This document shows positions 52,128-60,964 of a stretch of DNA of 64,000 bases, piece by piece; positions within the stretch are counted from its first letter, which is position 1, and every line of letters starts with the position of its first letter. The position numbers and the translations under genes are program-made. This stretch comes from Melioribacteraceae bacterium 4301-Me. GTDB taxonomy: Bacteria > Bacteroidota > Ignavibacteria > Ignavibacteriales > Melioribacteraceae. The notes beneath the pieces were generated by a model. That model saw nothing but the letters and a program-made list of their open reading frames with translations. It did not search any database and was not told where the DNA came from. The stretch is from positions 1 to 64,000 of the forward strand of contig JBGORM010000005.1 in the NCBI GenBank assembly GCA_041538185.1, given 5' to 3'.

Positions 52128-52967
52128 ATGGAAACTTTGTTAAGATTACTTCAGGAGACAGTCCAAATCTCGTTACTTGTCGCTATTATGATGATTCTCG
52201 TTGACTTACTAAATGTCTTTTCCAGAAGAAAATTAGAATCGTTTTTTAAAAACGCTAATAAGTTCCGCCAATACTTCTTCGCATCTCTAATAGGAACAAT
52301 TCCTGGTTGTGTCGGCGGATTTACTAACGTTTCACTTTATATTCATGGCATAATTAGTTTCGGCGCACTTGCAGGTTCTATGGTTGCTGTATCTGGCGAC
52401 GAGGCTTTTGTAATGCTTGCGATGTTTCCTAAAAAAGCTATAATTCTTTTTGCTGTTTTGTTCATAATTGGAATTTTTAGCGGATGGCTAATTGATGCTT
52501 TTGTTAAAAAATACAAAATAGCAACATGTGAAAATTGTGAAGAAATGGTAGTGCACGGCCATGAAGCAAATATAAAGCATTATTTTATAGAACACATTTA
52601 CGGACATATCATAAAGAAACATCTTTGGAAAATTGCGCTTTGGACTTTCGGTGCGCTTGCTATTATTGAATTTGGACTTCAATACTTACACTTGGATAAG
52701 TTCACATCCCAATATAAAATTGTTTTCCTCTTTGTGGGGGCTTTAGTTGGATTAATTCCTGAATCAGGGCCACATTTAATCTTTGTTACACTTTTTGCAG
52801 AAGGACTTATACCATTTTCCGTGCTTTTAACAAGTTCTATTGTTCAAGATGGACATGGAATGATTCCAATGTTATCTTATTCTCTATCTGACAGCATTAA
52901 ACTAAAGTTTTTTAATTTTGTTATTGGAATAACAATCGGCTTACTGCTTTTTATAATTGGATTTTAA
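52128..52967 (+). CDS. Putative heavy-metal/manganese exporter (ArsP_2-like membrane protein)
   Basis: The 279-residue protein has about eight membrane helices. It carries PGCVGGFTNVSLYIHGIISFG and MVAVSGDEAFVMLAMFPKKA in the first half and a matching GLIPESGPHLIFVTLFAEGLIPF in the second. This fits the putative manganese/heavy-metal exporter family (ArsP_2). A Cys/His-rich loop (CENCEEMVVHGHE, about 134-146) between the halves may bind metal. It is the first gene of a plus-strand set with a methyltransferase (2 bases on) and a thioesterase. Confidence 0.78.
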   Translation: METLLRLLQETVQISLLVAIMMILVDLLNVFSRRKLESFFKNANKFRQYFFASLIGTIPGCVGGFTNVSLYIHGIISFGALAGSMVAVSGDEAFVMLAMFPKKAIILFAVLFIIGIFSGWLIDAFVKKYKIATCENCEEMVVHGHEANIKHYFIEHIYGHIIKKHLWKIALWTFGALAIIEFGLQYLHLDKFTSQYKIVFLFVGALVGLIPESGPHLIFVTLFAEGLIPFSVLLTSSIVQDGHGMIPMLSYSLSDSIKLKFFNFVIGITIGLLLFIIGF

Positions 52968-52969
52968 GA

Positions 52970-53602
52970 ATGATAATAAATAAAAATCATTGGTACGATG
53001 GATTATTTTATGATAAGCTTATTGCACCAAATCAAGATAAGTCATATCAGATAGTAAAAGCAATAATTACTGCAAACTCAAGTGTACTAGATGCAGGCTG
53101 TGGCACCGGAAGATTAGCTTTTCAACTTATAGACAAAATAAAGAAATATGATGGAATTGATTTATCAAAAAGAAATATAAAAGTAGCAACTAAAAAACTT
53201 TCCAAAAATTACTCTAACAGAATATCTTTTCACCACGCTGATATCAGTTCTTTTCTAAAGTCTAATAAAAGCATTTACGATTTTGCTGTTGTTTCTTATG
53301 TTATCCATGAAATTAATGAAAACGAAAGAGAGAATATTCTACTTGAACTTTCCGAGTATGCTAATAAAATAATTATTGTTGATTATCCCTGTTCTCGCCA
53401 TAACGTTCTATGGTGGTACTTGAACAATACCATAGAATTTGCTGCCGGAAAAACCCACTTTAAAAATTTTAAGACATATATTGCAAATAAAGGAATACAT
53501 GGACTAGCAGAAAAAACTGGATTAATTATTATTAAAGAAATATTAAATAAACCAATTACAACTCATATTGCTGTTTTAAGTAAGAGAAAAAACGGAGAGT
53601 AA
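52970..53602 (+). CDS. Class I SAM-dependent methyltransferase
   Basis: The 210-residue enzyme has motif I VLDAGCGTGRLAF (about 39-51) and the acidic end of strand 2 (YDGIDLSKRNIKVA). Motif II-like FHHADISSF and the post-motif FAVVSYVIHEINENERENIL are also present. The substrate is unknown. It is tightly packed between the metal exporter and the thioesterase, which suggests joint expression, but a pathway is not apparent. Confidence 0.85.
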   Translation: MIINKNHWYDGLFYDKLIAPNQDKSYQIVKAIITANSSVLDAGCGTGRLAFQLIDKIKKYDGIDLSKRNIKVATKKLSKNYSNRISFHHADISSFLKSNKSIYDFAVVSYVIHEINENERENILLELSEYANKIIIVDYPCSRHNVLWWYLNNTIEFAAGKTHFKNFKTYIANKGIHGLAEKTGLIIIKEILNKPITTHIAVLSKRKNGE

Positions 53603-53604
53603 CT

Positions 53605-54081
53605 ATGCAATTTAAACCCATACAAGACTTTTATCCTGATGAGCTTAGTTATTGCTATGGATGCGGCCGACTAAACGAACACGGTCATCAAATAAAAAGC
53701 TATTGGGATGGCGAAGAAACTATTGCACATTTCACTCCCAAGGAATATCATATAGCAATACCAGGCTATGTTTACGGGGGATTAATTGCTTCACTTATCG
53801 ATTGCCACGGAACTGGAACAGCCGCATTAGCTTCTTATAAAAATGAAAACAGAGAACCTGGTAGTTTACCAGCATTCCGATTTGTTACTGCATCACTTCA
53901 TGTGGATTACTTAAAGCCAACACCAATTGGTGTTGAACTTGAACTGCGAGGCAAAGTAATTGAGCTTAAAAATCGCAAGGTAACCTCCGAAATTACAGTA
54001 TATGCGAACGGTATAATTACTGCAAAAGGTAAGGTCGTTGCAGTACAAATGCCGGAAAATTTTATAAAAAAGGAAAAGTAA
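53605..54081 (+). CDS. PaaI-type hotdog-fold thioesterase
   Basis: The 158-residue protein has the hotdog fold of PaaI/4HBT acyl-CoA thioesterases. It shows a YGGLIASLIDCHGTGTAA helix, LHVDYLKPTPIG and SEITVYANGIITAKG. An N-terminal CYGCG motif (SYCYGCGRLNEHG) is found in some members and may bind metal. It should hydrolyse an acyl thioester of unknown identity. It follows the methyltransferase by 2 bases and ends at a terminator. Confidence 0.85.
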   Translation: MQFKPIQDFYPDELSYCYGCGRLNEHGHQIKSYWDGEETIAHFTPKEYHIAIPGYVYGGLIASLIDCHGTGTAALASYKNENREPGSLPAFRFVTASLHVDYLKPTPIGVELELRGKVIELKNRKVTSEITVYANGIITAKGKVVAVQMPENFIKKEK

Positions 54082-54112
54082 AAGACTATTGAAATTTATT
54101 AGTCTTTTTTTA
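54080..54112 (+). terminator. Intrinsic terminator after the thioesterase gene
   Basis: AAAGACTA (54081-54088) and TAGTCTTT (54100-54107) form a perfect stem with an 11-base loop, followed by a T-run to 54112. It overlaps the stop codon and ends the exporter-methyltransferase-thioesterase transcript. Confidence 0.85.
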
Positions 54113-54486
54113 TTGTGAAGTCTGCAGGGTTTGGGGGGTTTTCAATCTAAATAAAAGAAATTAGTTCCTTATATAATCCAGTACCAACTAAATTATTTCT
54201 TACTACTCACTACAAACTTTAGGAGATTTTAATCGTTTTTAAAAATAGGTGCCACATATTTGCGCTTTCCATTCTTGTGTTTCAAGTTATTAAGTAGTTG
54301 TATGGAATGTACTTATAGAGTCGTAAATTATAAAGGTGACATTTTTGTGGCAGCCTTTTATTTAACTTTTCAGAGCAAAATTTTTATCTAATTCTTTTGT
54401 TAATAACAGATTCTGCATAATCTTTTTATTTGGCATTCAAATTGACGTTACAAAAACAGATTTAATATAACCAAAGGGGGTACAAA
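54113..54486. other. Intergenic region with a candidate sigma-54 promoter
   Basis: No gene is supported. TTGGCATTCAAATTGAC at 54430-54446 has GG and GA separated by 10 bases, matching a -24 TTGGCA exactly and -12 TTGC less well. It lies about 40 bases upstream of the small secreted-protein gene. AAAGGGGG at 54473-54480 is its ribosome site. Confidence 0.4.
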
Positions 54487-54897
54487 ATGAAACAACTTAG
54501 TTACAAAACAGTTACTCTTTTACTGTTAGTTGCTTTTTCTACTACTATTTTAGCACAGAAATCAACTACAGAATCTTTTATAAATAAGGCAATTTCAAAT
54601 TTTGTGATTGCTATGGAAAGTAATAATCCTGGTGTGGTTGAATCATCAATCTTTATTTCGATGAACATGAAGTATCAATACCCATACATGAATTACACAA
54701 AACTTGTTAATAAACTGAATGAACTTGCTGCAAATGGCAAAACTCCAGTTATACGATATAAAGCTCAATTAGCAAGTTTATACTTTAATTACTTTAATAT
54801 TTTTGAAGACATAAAATTTACTGACAAAGAAAATCCAGATTATTACTTCAGACAAATTTCTGAAAAATTAGAACAGCAGTCAGTTGCTTATAAATAA
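54487..54897 (+). CDS. Small secreted protein, unknown function
   Basis: This 136-residue protein has a clear signal peptide (VTLLLLVAFSTTILAQ, cleaved near 23), leaving a mature helical domain of about 113 residues. It contains SFINKAISNFVIAMESNN, VVESSIFISMNMKYQYP and YKAQLASLYFNYF. It is probably periplasmic. I recognise no family. A strong AAAGGGGG ribosome site and a possible sigma-54 promoter lie upstream, so it may be well expressed under some condition. Confidence 0.7.
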   Translation: MKQLSYKTVTLLLLVAFSTTILAQKSTTESFINKAISNFVIAMESNNPGVVESSIFISMNMKYQYPYMNYTKLVNKLNELAANGKTPVIRYKAQLASLYFNYFNIFEDIKFTDKENPDYYFRQISEKLEQQSVAYK

Positions 54898-54918
54898 AGG
54901 AATACTTCCTTAAATGGC

Positions 54919-55000
54919 AGGCTGGACTTGTAAAATTTTATAAGATAATTCGGTTTTTCTAATGGTGACCTCCATGTTGCAAGTCCAGCCTAATTTTTTG
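54919..55000 (+). terminator. Long-loop inverted repeat followed by T-run
   Basis: AGGCTGGACTTG (54919-54930) and CAAGTCCAGCCT (54980-54991) are 12-bp perfect arms separated by 49 bases, with TTTTTT following. It could terminate the small secreted-protein transcript, but the loop is long for that, and a dispersed element or small RNA is an alternative. Confidence 0.5.
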
Positions 55001-55040
55001 ATGTCAATTCTCTGAAGCAAATAAAATAGAAGTAAATTAG

Positions 55041-56228
55041 TTAAACTAAGCCGCTTAAAAATTTTGAAGCAGAAATTACTCTTACATCCTTTCTTATAAA
55101 ATCAACATTTTTCTTATTTACTACCTGAAAAAGGAAAGGTATTTTAAGTCTTTCTTTAAAATAGAGTAAGTTTGGTGAAGGTTCTGTATCATTTAATTTA
55201 ACTTCTACTGCAAACCATGGTTTTTCGTTAACATTTACAAAGAAATCAACCTCCTTTTTATCAACGTTTCTAAGGTAAAATAACTTAATTTTATAACCCT
55301 CCGCTTCATTAATAAACTGAACAAATTTTAATAAGTGAGAAGCTATCATATTTTCAAAACGTAACGACTCATCTTCCACTTCTGACCAGTCAACTAAATA
55401 AAGTTTAGGTTCTTTTTTAATTGAGCGGATAACTTTTGCACTGTATGGATAAATTCTATAATGATAATAAAACATTTCCAGCACATCCAACCATTCACTT
55501 ATTGCCCTGTGGCTTACTTCTAAATCTGCACGAAGTGAATTAATAGACAATTGATTAGCAACTTTAGAGGGTAACATATCTCCTAGTAATTTCATACTAT
55601 TTATATCTCTCAAATTTTCGACATCTCTAATATCTTCTTTAAATAGTCTTTCTATTTTCTCGTTATGCCATCTACGTAGCGATTTTTCACTTTGAGTAAG
55701 AATCATTTCAGGAAAACCACCAAATTTAAGTAGCAGCTCAGTTGCCTCATTTAATTCTTTGCTTTTTTCTGATTGAAAATAAAGCTCATGTAAGGGGATA
55801 AAATCATTTTTTACGTTGCACATTTCAGCTACTGAAAAGGGATGAAGTGTATAATAGTGGTATCGACCTTGAAGAGAATCACTGCCTTTCCTATACACAT
55901 TTAATCTTGCACTACCTGTTACAATAATTTTATACTTATTTTTATATACATCAAAAATACCTTTGATAAAGCTTTTCCATTTTCTGTATTTGTGAATTTC
56001 ATCAAAAATAAGTAAGGACTCTTCGCTTGGCATTTCAAATTTCATCATTCTTTTTCTATCAGGCGAATAATCCCAATTATAATAGACATAATTAGCTATA
56101 TTTTTAGTAATTATTTTTGTTGCAAGTGTAGTTTTCCCTACCTGTCTTGCACCGCCTATAAACACCATTTTTTCTTCCAAATCTTCAAGAATATTACCGA
56201 CCAAATACCTTTCTTTTTCCATATTCAT
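55041..56228 (-). CDS. AAA ATPase with C-terminal DUF4143 domain
   Basis: The 395-residue protein has an N-terminal AAA domain with Walker A (GARQVGKTTLA, about 26-36), Walker B (LLIFDEIHKYRKW) and the sensor strand VTGSARL. A DUF4143 domain follows with the nuclease-like VDFFVNVNEKPWFAVEVK segment. This pattern (Asp, Glu-x-Lys) recalls PD-(D/E)xK folds. Such ATPases are common in bacteria and of unsettled function. The gene is single, and two identical palindromes lie upstream (56270-56287, 56302-56319). Confidence 0.85.
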   Translation of the reverse strand: MNMEKERYLVGNILEDLEEKMVFIGGARQVGKTTLATKIITKNIANYVYYNWDYSPDRKRMMKFEMPSEESLLIFDEIHKYRKWKSFIKGIFDVYKNKYKIIVTGSARLNVYRKGSDSLQGRYHYYTLHPFSVAEMCNVKNDFIPLHELYFQSEKSKELNEATELLLKFGGFPEMILTQSEKSLRRWHNEKIERLFKEDIRDVENLRDINSMKLLGDMLPSKVANQLSINSLRADLEVSHRAISEWLDVLEMFYYHYRIYPYSAKVIRSIKKEPKLYLVDWSEVEDESLRFENMIASHLLKFVQFINEAEGYKIKLFYLRNVDKKEVDFFVNVNEKPWFAVEVKLNDTEPSPNLLYFKERLKIPFLFQVVNKKNVDFIRKDVRVISASKFLSGLV

Positions 56229-56269
56229 AAGAGTTTCTTAACTTTCATTTGGAAAAAGGATACTAATAT

Positions 56270-56319
56270 TTTTGCTTTAAAGCAAAATTTTTAGCGAATT
56301 TTTTTGCTTTAAAGCAAAA
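56270..56319. promoter_or_regulatory. Two copies of an 18-bp perfect palindrome upstream of the DUF4143 ATPase gene
   Basis: TTTTGCTTTAAAGCAAAA occurs at 56270-56287 and 56302-56319, with centres 32 bp apart, about three helical turns. The spacing and symmetry suggest operator sites for a dimeric regulator. They could also be cruciform-forming repeat units. They are 42 and 74 bases from the ATPase start. Confidence 0.6.
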
Positions 56320-56419
56320 TTTTACTGACTGCCCCAAGATACTTTTTTTAGCTTAATGAAATTTGCATATAAATTAGAGTTTGCTGAAGTTTACCGTTAT
56401 CATAAACAAAATTAGAACC

Positions 56420-59362
56420 ATGAGAAATAATCTATTAATAGTAGCTTTCATAACATTAAGTTTTACACTATTTGCTCAGAACCAAAACCCAATAGCTCCA
56501 ACGCCTGCGGATGAAAGATTAAAAGGATATGAAAAAAGAATAGAATTACAAGAAAAATCTTTATTAAAAAATGTTGAACTAACTTCGATTGGTCCAACTG
56601 TCCAAAGTGGAAGAGTAACGGACATTGATGTTTCTCCTTATGATGAAACTAACTTTTATGTAGCTTATGCCTCAGGCGGTGTCTGGGAAACAACTAATAA
56701 TGGCATCTCATTTAAACCAATATTTGATGACCAGGCTTCAATGACAATTGGCGATATAGCTGTAGATTGGAAAAACAATATTGTTTATGTAGGAACAGGA
56801 GAAAATAATTCGAGCAGGTCATCTTACGCTGGGACAGGTATTTACAAATCATCTGATGATGGAAAAACTTGGCAATATTTAGGTTTAGCCGAAACTCATC
56901 ATATAGGAAGAATAGTTTTACATCCAAAAAACCCTGATATTATTTGGGTTGCTGCAATTGGGCATCTCTACTCACCAAATAAAGAAAGAGGAATATACAA
57001 AACAACAGACGGAGGTAAAACATGGAGACAAACGTTATATATTGACGATAATACAGGTGCAATTGATCTGGCTATTGACCCGCAAAATCCAGAAATATTG
57101 TATGCTGCAATGTGGTATCGTAGCCGACGTGCATGGAACTTTGAAGAAAGTGGAAAAACCTCTGGAATATATAAAAGCACAGACGGAGGAGAAAACTGGC
57201 ATTTAATTACAAACAAAGAAAGCGGATTTCCAAATGGCGACGGCGTAGGAAGAATTGGATTAGCAATTTATCATGATAACCCAAATATACTTTACGCAGC
57301 ACTTGATAATCAATTCCACCGTAAAGAAAAAGAAAAAAAAGAGTATGCAGTTACAAAAGATTTGCTTAGAAAAATATCTGTAGACGACTTTCTGAAACTT
57401 AACGAATCCGATATAAATGAATTCTTAAGCAGAGAAAATTTTCCTAAAAAATATACTGCTAAACTTATACTCAATTGGGTAAGAGAGGGCAAAATAAAAC
57501 CAATTGACCTTGTAAATTATTTAGAAGATGCAAACTCATTGTTGTTCGACACACCAATTATTGGACTTGAAATATACCGTTCTGATGATGCTGGAAAAAC
57601 TTGGCATAAAACACATAAAGATTACCTCGACGGTGTCGTTAATACTTATGGTTATTACTTTGGACAAATAGGGGTTTCTCCTCATAATCCAGATAAAATT
57701 TATGTGATGGGAGTGCCAATCTTGAAATCTGAAGACGGCGGCAAAACTTTTAAATCTATTTGGAAGGAAAATGTTCACGCAGATCACCACGCTTTGTGGG
57801 TTAGTCCTAAAAAAGATGGTCATTTAATAAATGGCAACGATGGTGGAATAAATATTACATATGATGACGGTGAGACATGGATAAACGCTAATACGCCTGC
57901 AGTAGGACAATTTTATTCTGTTACGTATGACATGGATAAGCCTTTCAATGTTTATGGGGGTTTGCAAGATAATGGTGTTTGGACAGGACCGAGTAACAAT
58001 AAAGAAAATTATAATTGGATGCAAACAGGTCATTACTCTTTCAAATCAATTTTAGGCGGTGACGGAATGCAGGTACAAGTCGATACACGAGATAACAACA
58101 CAGTTTACGCTGGCTTTCAGTTTGGAAATTACTTTAGAATCAACAAGCAAACAAAAGAATCAAAAAAAATAACACCCACACATAAACTTGGTGAAAACCC
58201 TTATCGTTTTAACTGGGAGGCACCTATCAAGCTTTCTTCTCACAATCAAGATATCTTATATCTCGGTTCAAATAAACTTCATCGTTCTATGGATAAAGGT
58301 GAAACATGGATAACTATTTCCGGGGATTTAACTAACGGCGGCAAAAAAGGCGACGTACCTTACGGCACTTTAACTACAATTGACGAGTCGCCAATTAAAT
58401 TTGGATTAATTTATACCGGCAGCGATGACGGTTTAATTTATGTTACCAAAGATGCCGGCACATCATGGGAGAAAATTTCTGATTCTCTGCCTCAAAATTA
58501 TTGGGTAAGCAGAGTCTCTGCTTCAAATTTCGATGAAGGAACTGTGTATGTCTCACTAAATGGTTATAGATGGGATAACTTTGAAGCTCTCGTTTATAAA
58601 TCCACTGACTATGGCAAGCACTGGGAACGCATTGGAACAGACTTACCATTAGAACCTGTAAATGTAGTTAAAGAAGATCCTGTAAATAAAAATATAATTT
58701 ATGCTGGGACTGATAATGGGCTTTATGTTTCTATTAACGGTGGAAAAAACTTTATGGCATTATTTAAAGGGATGCCGGCTGTAGCAGTACACGATCTTGC
58801 TATTCATCCGCGAGATAAAAAACTTGTAGTTGCAACTCACGGCAGGTCACTCTATACTGCAGATGTGAATTATATAGAGAAATTAACAGACTCTGTTCTG
58901 CAGAAAAATTTGGTCTTCTTTCCTATTGAAGAAAGCTTAATATACAGTCAACGCTGGGGTAAGAAAAATTTTGTATGGAGTAAACCCGACACCCCTCAAA
59001 TACAATTTGTCTACTATTTAAGCAACGATGGACATGTAAACATTAATATTAAAACTGAAAAAGGTGCGGTTATTAAGCACTTTACAGATGCAGCCGAAAG
59101 AGGATTAAATTTTGTAAAGTATAACTTATCTATCGACACCACTCAAAAGACAGTTTATGAAAATGAACTTACTAAACTAGAAAACAAAAAAGTTTCACTT
59201 GAAAAGTCTGACGATGGTAATATCTATTTGCGACCAGGTAAATATAAAGTCGAAATTGAAATAGACAACATAAAACAATCACAGAACTTAGAAATAAAAG
59301 AGCCAAAAGAGAACTTACGCGAACAGCATACTGAAAGTGAAGAAGAAAATGAATCAATATAA
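56420..59362 (+). CDS. Secreted VPS10/sortilin-like Asp-box beta-propeller protein
   Basis: The 980-residue protein has a signal peptide (RNNLLIVAFITLSFTLFAQ) if the ATG at 56420 is used; the longer frame from 56381 would bury it. About ten Asp-box repeats are seen, for example SSDDGKTWQ, TTDGGKTWR, STDGGENWH, SDDAGKTWH, YDDGETWIN and MDKGETWIT. They form one or more large beta-propellers as in VPS10/sortilin and BNR glycosidases. The C-terminal 150 residues form a separate domain. Such proteins are abundant in this lineage, and functions from glycan binding to protease-like roles have been proposed. None can be assigned here. Confidence 0.88.
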   Translation: MRNNLLIVAFITLSFTLFAQNQNPIAPTPADERLKGYEKRIELQEKSLLKNVELTSIGPTVQSGRVTDIDVSPYDETNFYVAYASGGVWETTNNGISFKPIFDDQASMTIGDIAVDWKNNIVYVGTGENNSSRSSYAGTGIYKSSDDGKTWQYLGLAETHHIGRIVLHPKNPDIIWVAAIGHLYSPNKERGIYKTTDGGKTWRQTLYIDDNTGAIDLAIDPQNPEILYAAMWYRSRRAWNFEESGKTSGIYKSTDGGENWHLITNKESGFPNGDGVGRIGLAIYHDNPNILYAALDNQFHRKEKEKKEYAVTKDLLRKISVDDFLKLNESDINEFLSRENFPKKYTAKLILNWVREGKIKPIDLVNYLEDANSLLFDTPIIGLEIYRSDDAGKTWHKTHKDYLDGVVNTYGYYFGQIGVSPHNPDKIYVMGVPILKSEDGGKTFKSIWKENVHADHHALWVSPKKDGHLINGNDGGINITYDDGETWINANTPAVGQFYSVTYDMDKPFNVYGGLQDNGVWTGPSNNKENYNWMQTGHYSFKSILGGDGMQVQVDTRDNNTVYAGFQFGNYFRINKQTKESKKITPTHKLGENPYRFNWEAPIKLSSHNQDILYLGSNKLHRSMDKGETWITISGDLTNGGKKGDVPYGTLTTIDESPIKFGLIYTGSDDGLIYVTKDAGTSWEKISDSLPQNYWVSRVSASNFDEGTVYVSLNGYRWDNFEALVYKSTDYGKHWERIGTDLPLEPVNVVKEDPVNKNIIYAGTDNGLYVSINGGKNFMALFKGMPAVAVHDLAIHPRDKKLVVATHGRSLYTADVNYIEKLTDSVLQKNLVFFPIEESLIYSQRWGKKNFVWSKPDTPQIQFVYYLSNDGHVNINIKTEKGAVIKHFTDAAERGLNFVKYNLSIDTTQKTVYENELTKLENKKVSLEKSDDGNIYLRPGKYKVEIEIDNIKQSQNLEIKEPKENLREQHTESEEENESI

Positions 59363-59407
59363 TTTTTACAATAATAAATTCTTTTAATAATCAAGTAATT
59401 TGTTCTT

Positions 59408-59833
59408 ATGTCTATAAAAGAAAAACAAGAAGCATTAGTTAAAGAGTTCGAACAATTGATGGATTGGGAAGATAAGTACCAATACATAATTAAATTAGGT
59501 AGAGAACTTCCGCCTTTACCCGAAGAATTTCGTTCGGATAAGTATAAAATTGAAGGCTGCCAATCTCAACTTTGGATAATTGCTAAATTGGAAAATGGAA
59601 AGTTAGTTTTTTATGCTGACAGTGATGCAATGATAGTAAAAGGATTAATTGCTATACTAATTAAAATTTACTCTGGCGAAACCCCCGAAGAAATTTTAAG
59701 TAATCCTCCAGATTTTTTAAAAAAGATGGGAATTGAAAATCACTTATCGCCGACCAGAAAAAATGGACTCAGTTCTATGATTAAGCAAATTCAAATGTAT
59801 GCGGTAGCATTTAATGCGCTTAAAAAGAAATAG
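59408..59833 (+). CDS. sufE: SufE-family sulfur acceptor protein
   Basis: This 141-residue SufE has the persulfide-carrying Cys51 in IEGCQSQLW. It also has the family regions DWEDKYQYIIKLGRELPPLP at the N-terminus and GLIAILIKIYSGETPEEIL downstream. It takes sulfur from a SufS-type desulfurase for Fe-S cluster assembly. The other suf genes are not in the window, so it is a solitary copy. Confidence 0.94.
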   Translation: MSIKEKQEALVKEFEQLMDWEDKYQYIIKLGRELPPLPEEFRSDKYKIEGCQSQLWIIAKLENGKLVFYADSDAMIVKGLIAILIKIYSGETPEEILSNPPDFLKKMGIENHLSPTRKNGLSSMIKQIQMYAVAFNALKKK

Positions 59834-59911
59834 TTTGCAGTTAAAGCTTTCATCCCAAATTTTCCATTATGTAAATTTAGGTTTAACAAATTTCTAGTTA
59901 AAAACATCCTA

Positions 59912-60964
59912 CTACTTTTCTTTATGTTTGTAGTGAACCTCAGGAAGCTGGCGTAAGATATCCGCACAGAACTCTGGTGTTAAATCTCTTTGAGGCTCTG
60001 CAAGCATTTCGTAACCAACCATAAATTTTTTAATTGTTGCTGAACGTAGCAGTGGGGGATAAAAGTGCATGTGAAAATGCCATTCTTGATGTTTTTTACC
60101 ATCTGTCGGCGCTTGATGTAATCCAGCCGAATATGGAAATGATGTTTGAAAAAGATTGTCATATTTAGTTGTTATAGTTTTTAAAGCTACAGCAAACATT
60201 TTCTTCTCATGATCAGAAAAAGAAAGGATATTTGGAATTTTTCTTTTAGAAATAACAATTGTTTCATATGGCCATACTGCCCAGAAAGGAATTAGAATTA
60301 TAAAATGCTCATTTTCATAAACAATTCTCTCGTTCATTTTTTGTTCTATTTTTATGTAGTCACTTAAAAGACTGCGTTTATTCTTTTGGAAATATTTTTT
60401 AAAATTTTTTAATTCAAGTGCTGGTTCCATAGGAATACTTTCTTGTGCCCAAATTTGACAGTGGGGATGCGGGTTACTGTTACCCATCATAGAACCTTTG
60501 TTCTCAAAAATTGTTACGTAATTTATCTTAGGACAAGAGCTAAGAGAATAAAATTCATCTTGCCATGTTTCAATAACTTTCTCAATCTCATTTACGCTCA
60601 TTTCGGCAAGCGTTAAATCGTGACGTGGAGAGAAGTTTACAACCCTACAAATTCCCTTTTCACTTTTAGCTACCAAAAGATCTTTTATGTTCATTTTTAT
60701 ATTTGGAACATCTTGAATCAAAGCCGGGAAATCATTTGTAAATACAAAAGTATCTTTATAATATGGATTTATATCCCCATTTGCACGTTTGTTATTTGGG
60801 CACAAGTAACAATTTGGGTCATACTGAGGTCGTTCTTCCAAATCTGTACCGGAAATTTCTCCCTGCCAAGGCCTTTTAGTCCGCTGTGGAGAAACCAAAA
60901 CCCATTGACCAGTCAATATATTTTTTCTTCTATGTGTATAGAGACTATAATTTAATTGTTGCAT
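59912..60964 (-). CDS. galT: Galactose-1-phosphate uridylyltransferase
   Basis: The 350-residue Leloir enzyme exchanges UMP between UDP-glucose and galactose 1-phosphate. The zinc ligands Cys52 and Cys55 (NCYLCPNNKR) and the active-site SNPHPHCQIWA with nucleophile His168 are present. So is the C-terminal AGLHQAPTDG...WHFHMHFYPPL region. The start overlaps the end of galK by 20 bases, so the genes are translationally coupled. Confidence 0.96.
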   Translation of the reverse strand: MQQLNYSLYTHRRKNILTGQWVLVSPQRTKRPWQGEISGTDLEERPQYDPNCYLCPNNKRANGDINPYYKDTFVFTNDFPALIQDVPNIKMNIKDLLVAKSEKGICRVVNFSPRHDLTLAEMSVNEIEKVIETWQDEFYSLSSCPKINYVTIFENKGSMMGNSNPHPHCQIWAQESIPMEPALELKNFKKYFQKNKRSLLSDYIKIEQKMNERIVYENEHFIILIPFWAVWPYETIVISKRKIPNILSFSDHEKKMFAVALKTITTKYDNLFQTSFPYSAGLHQAPTDGKKHQEWHFHMHFYPPLLRSATIKKFMVGYEMLAEPQRDLTPEFCADILRQLPEVHYKHKEK

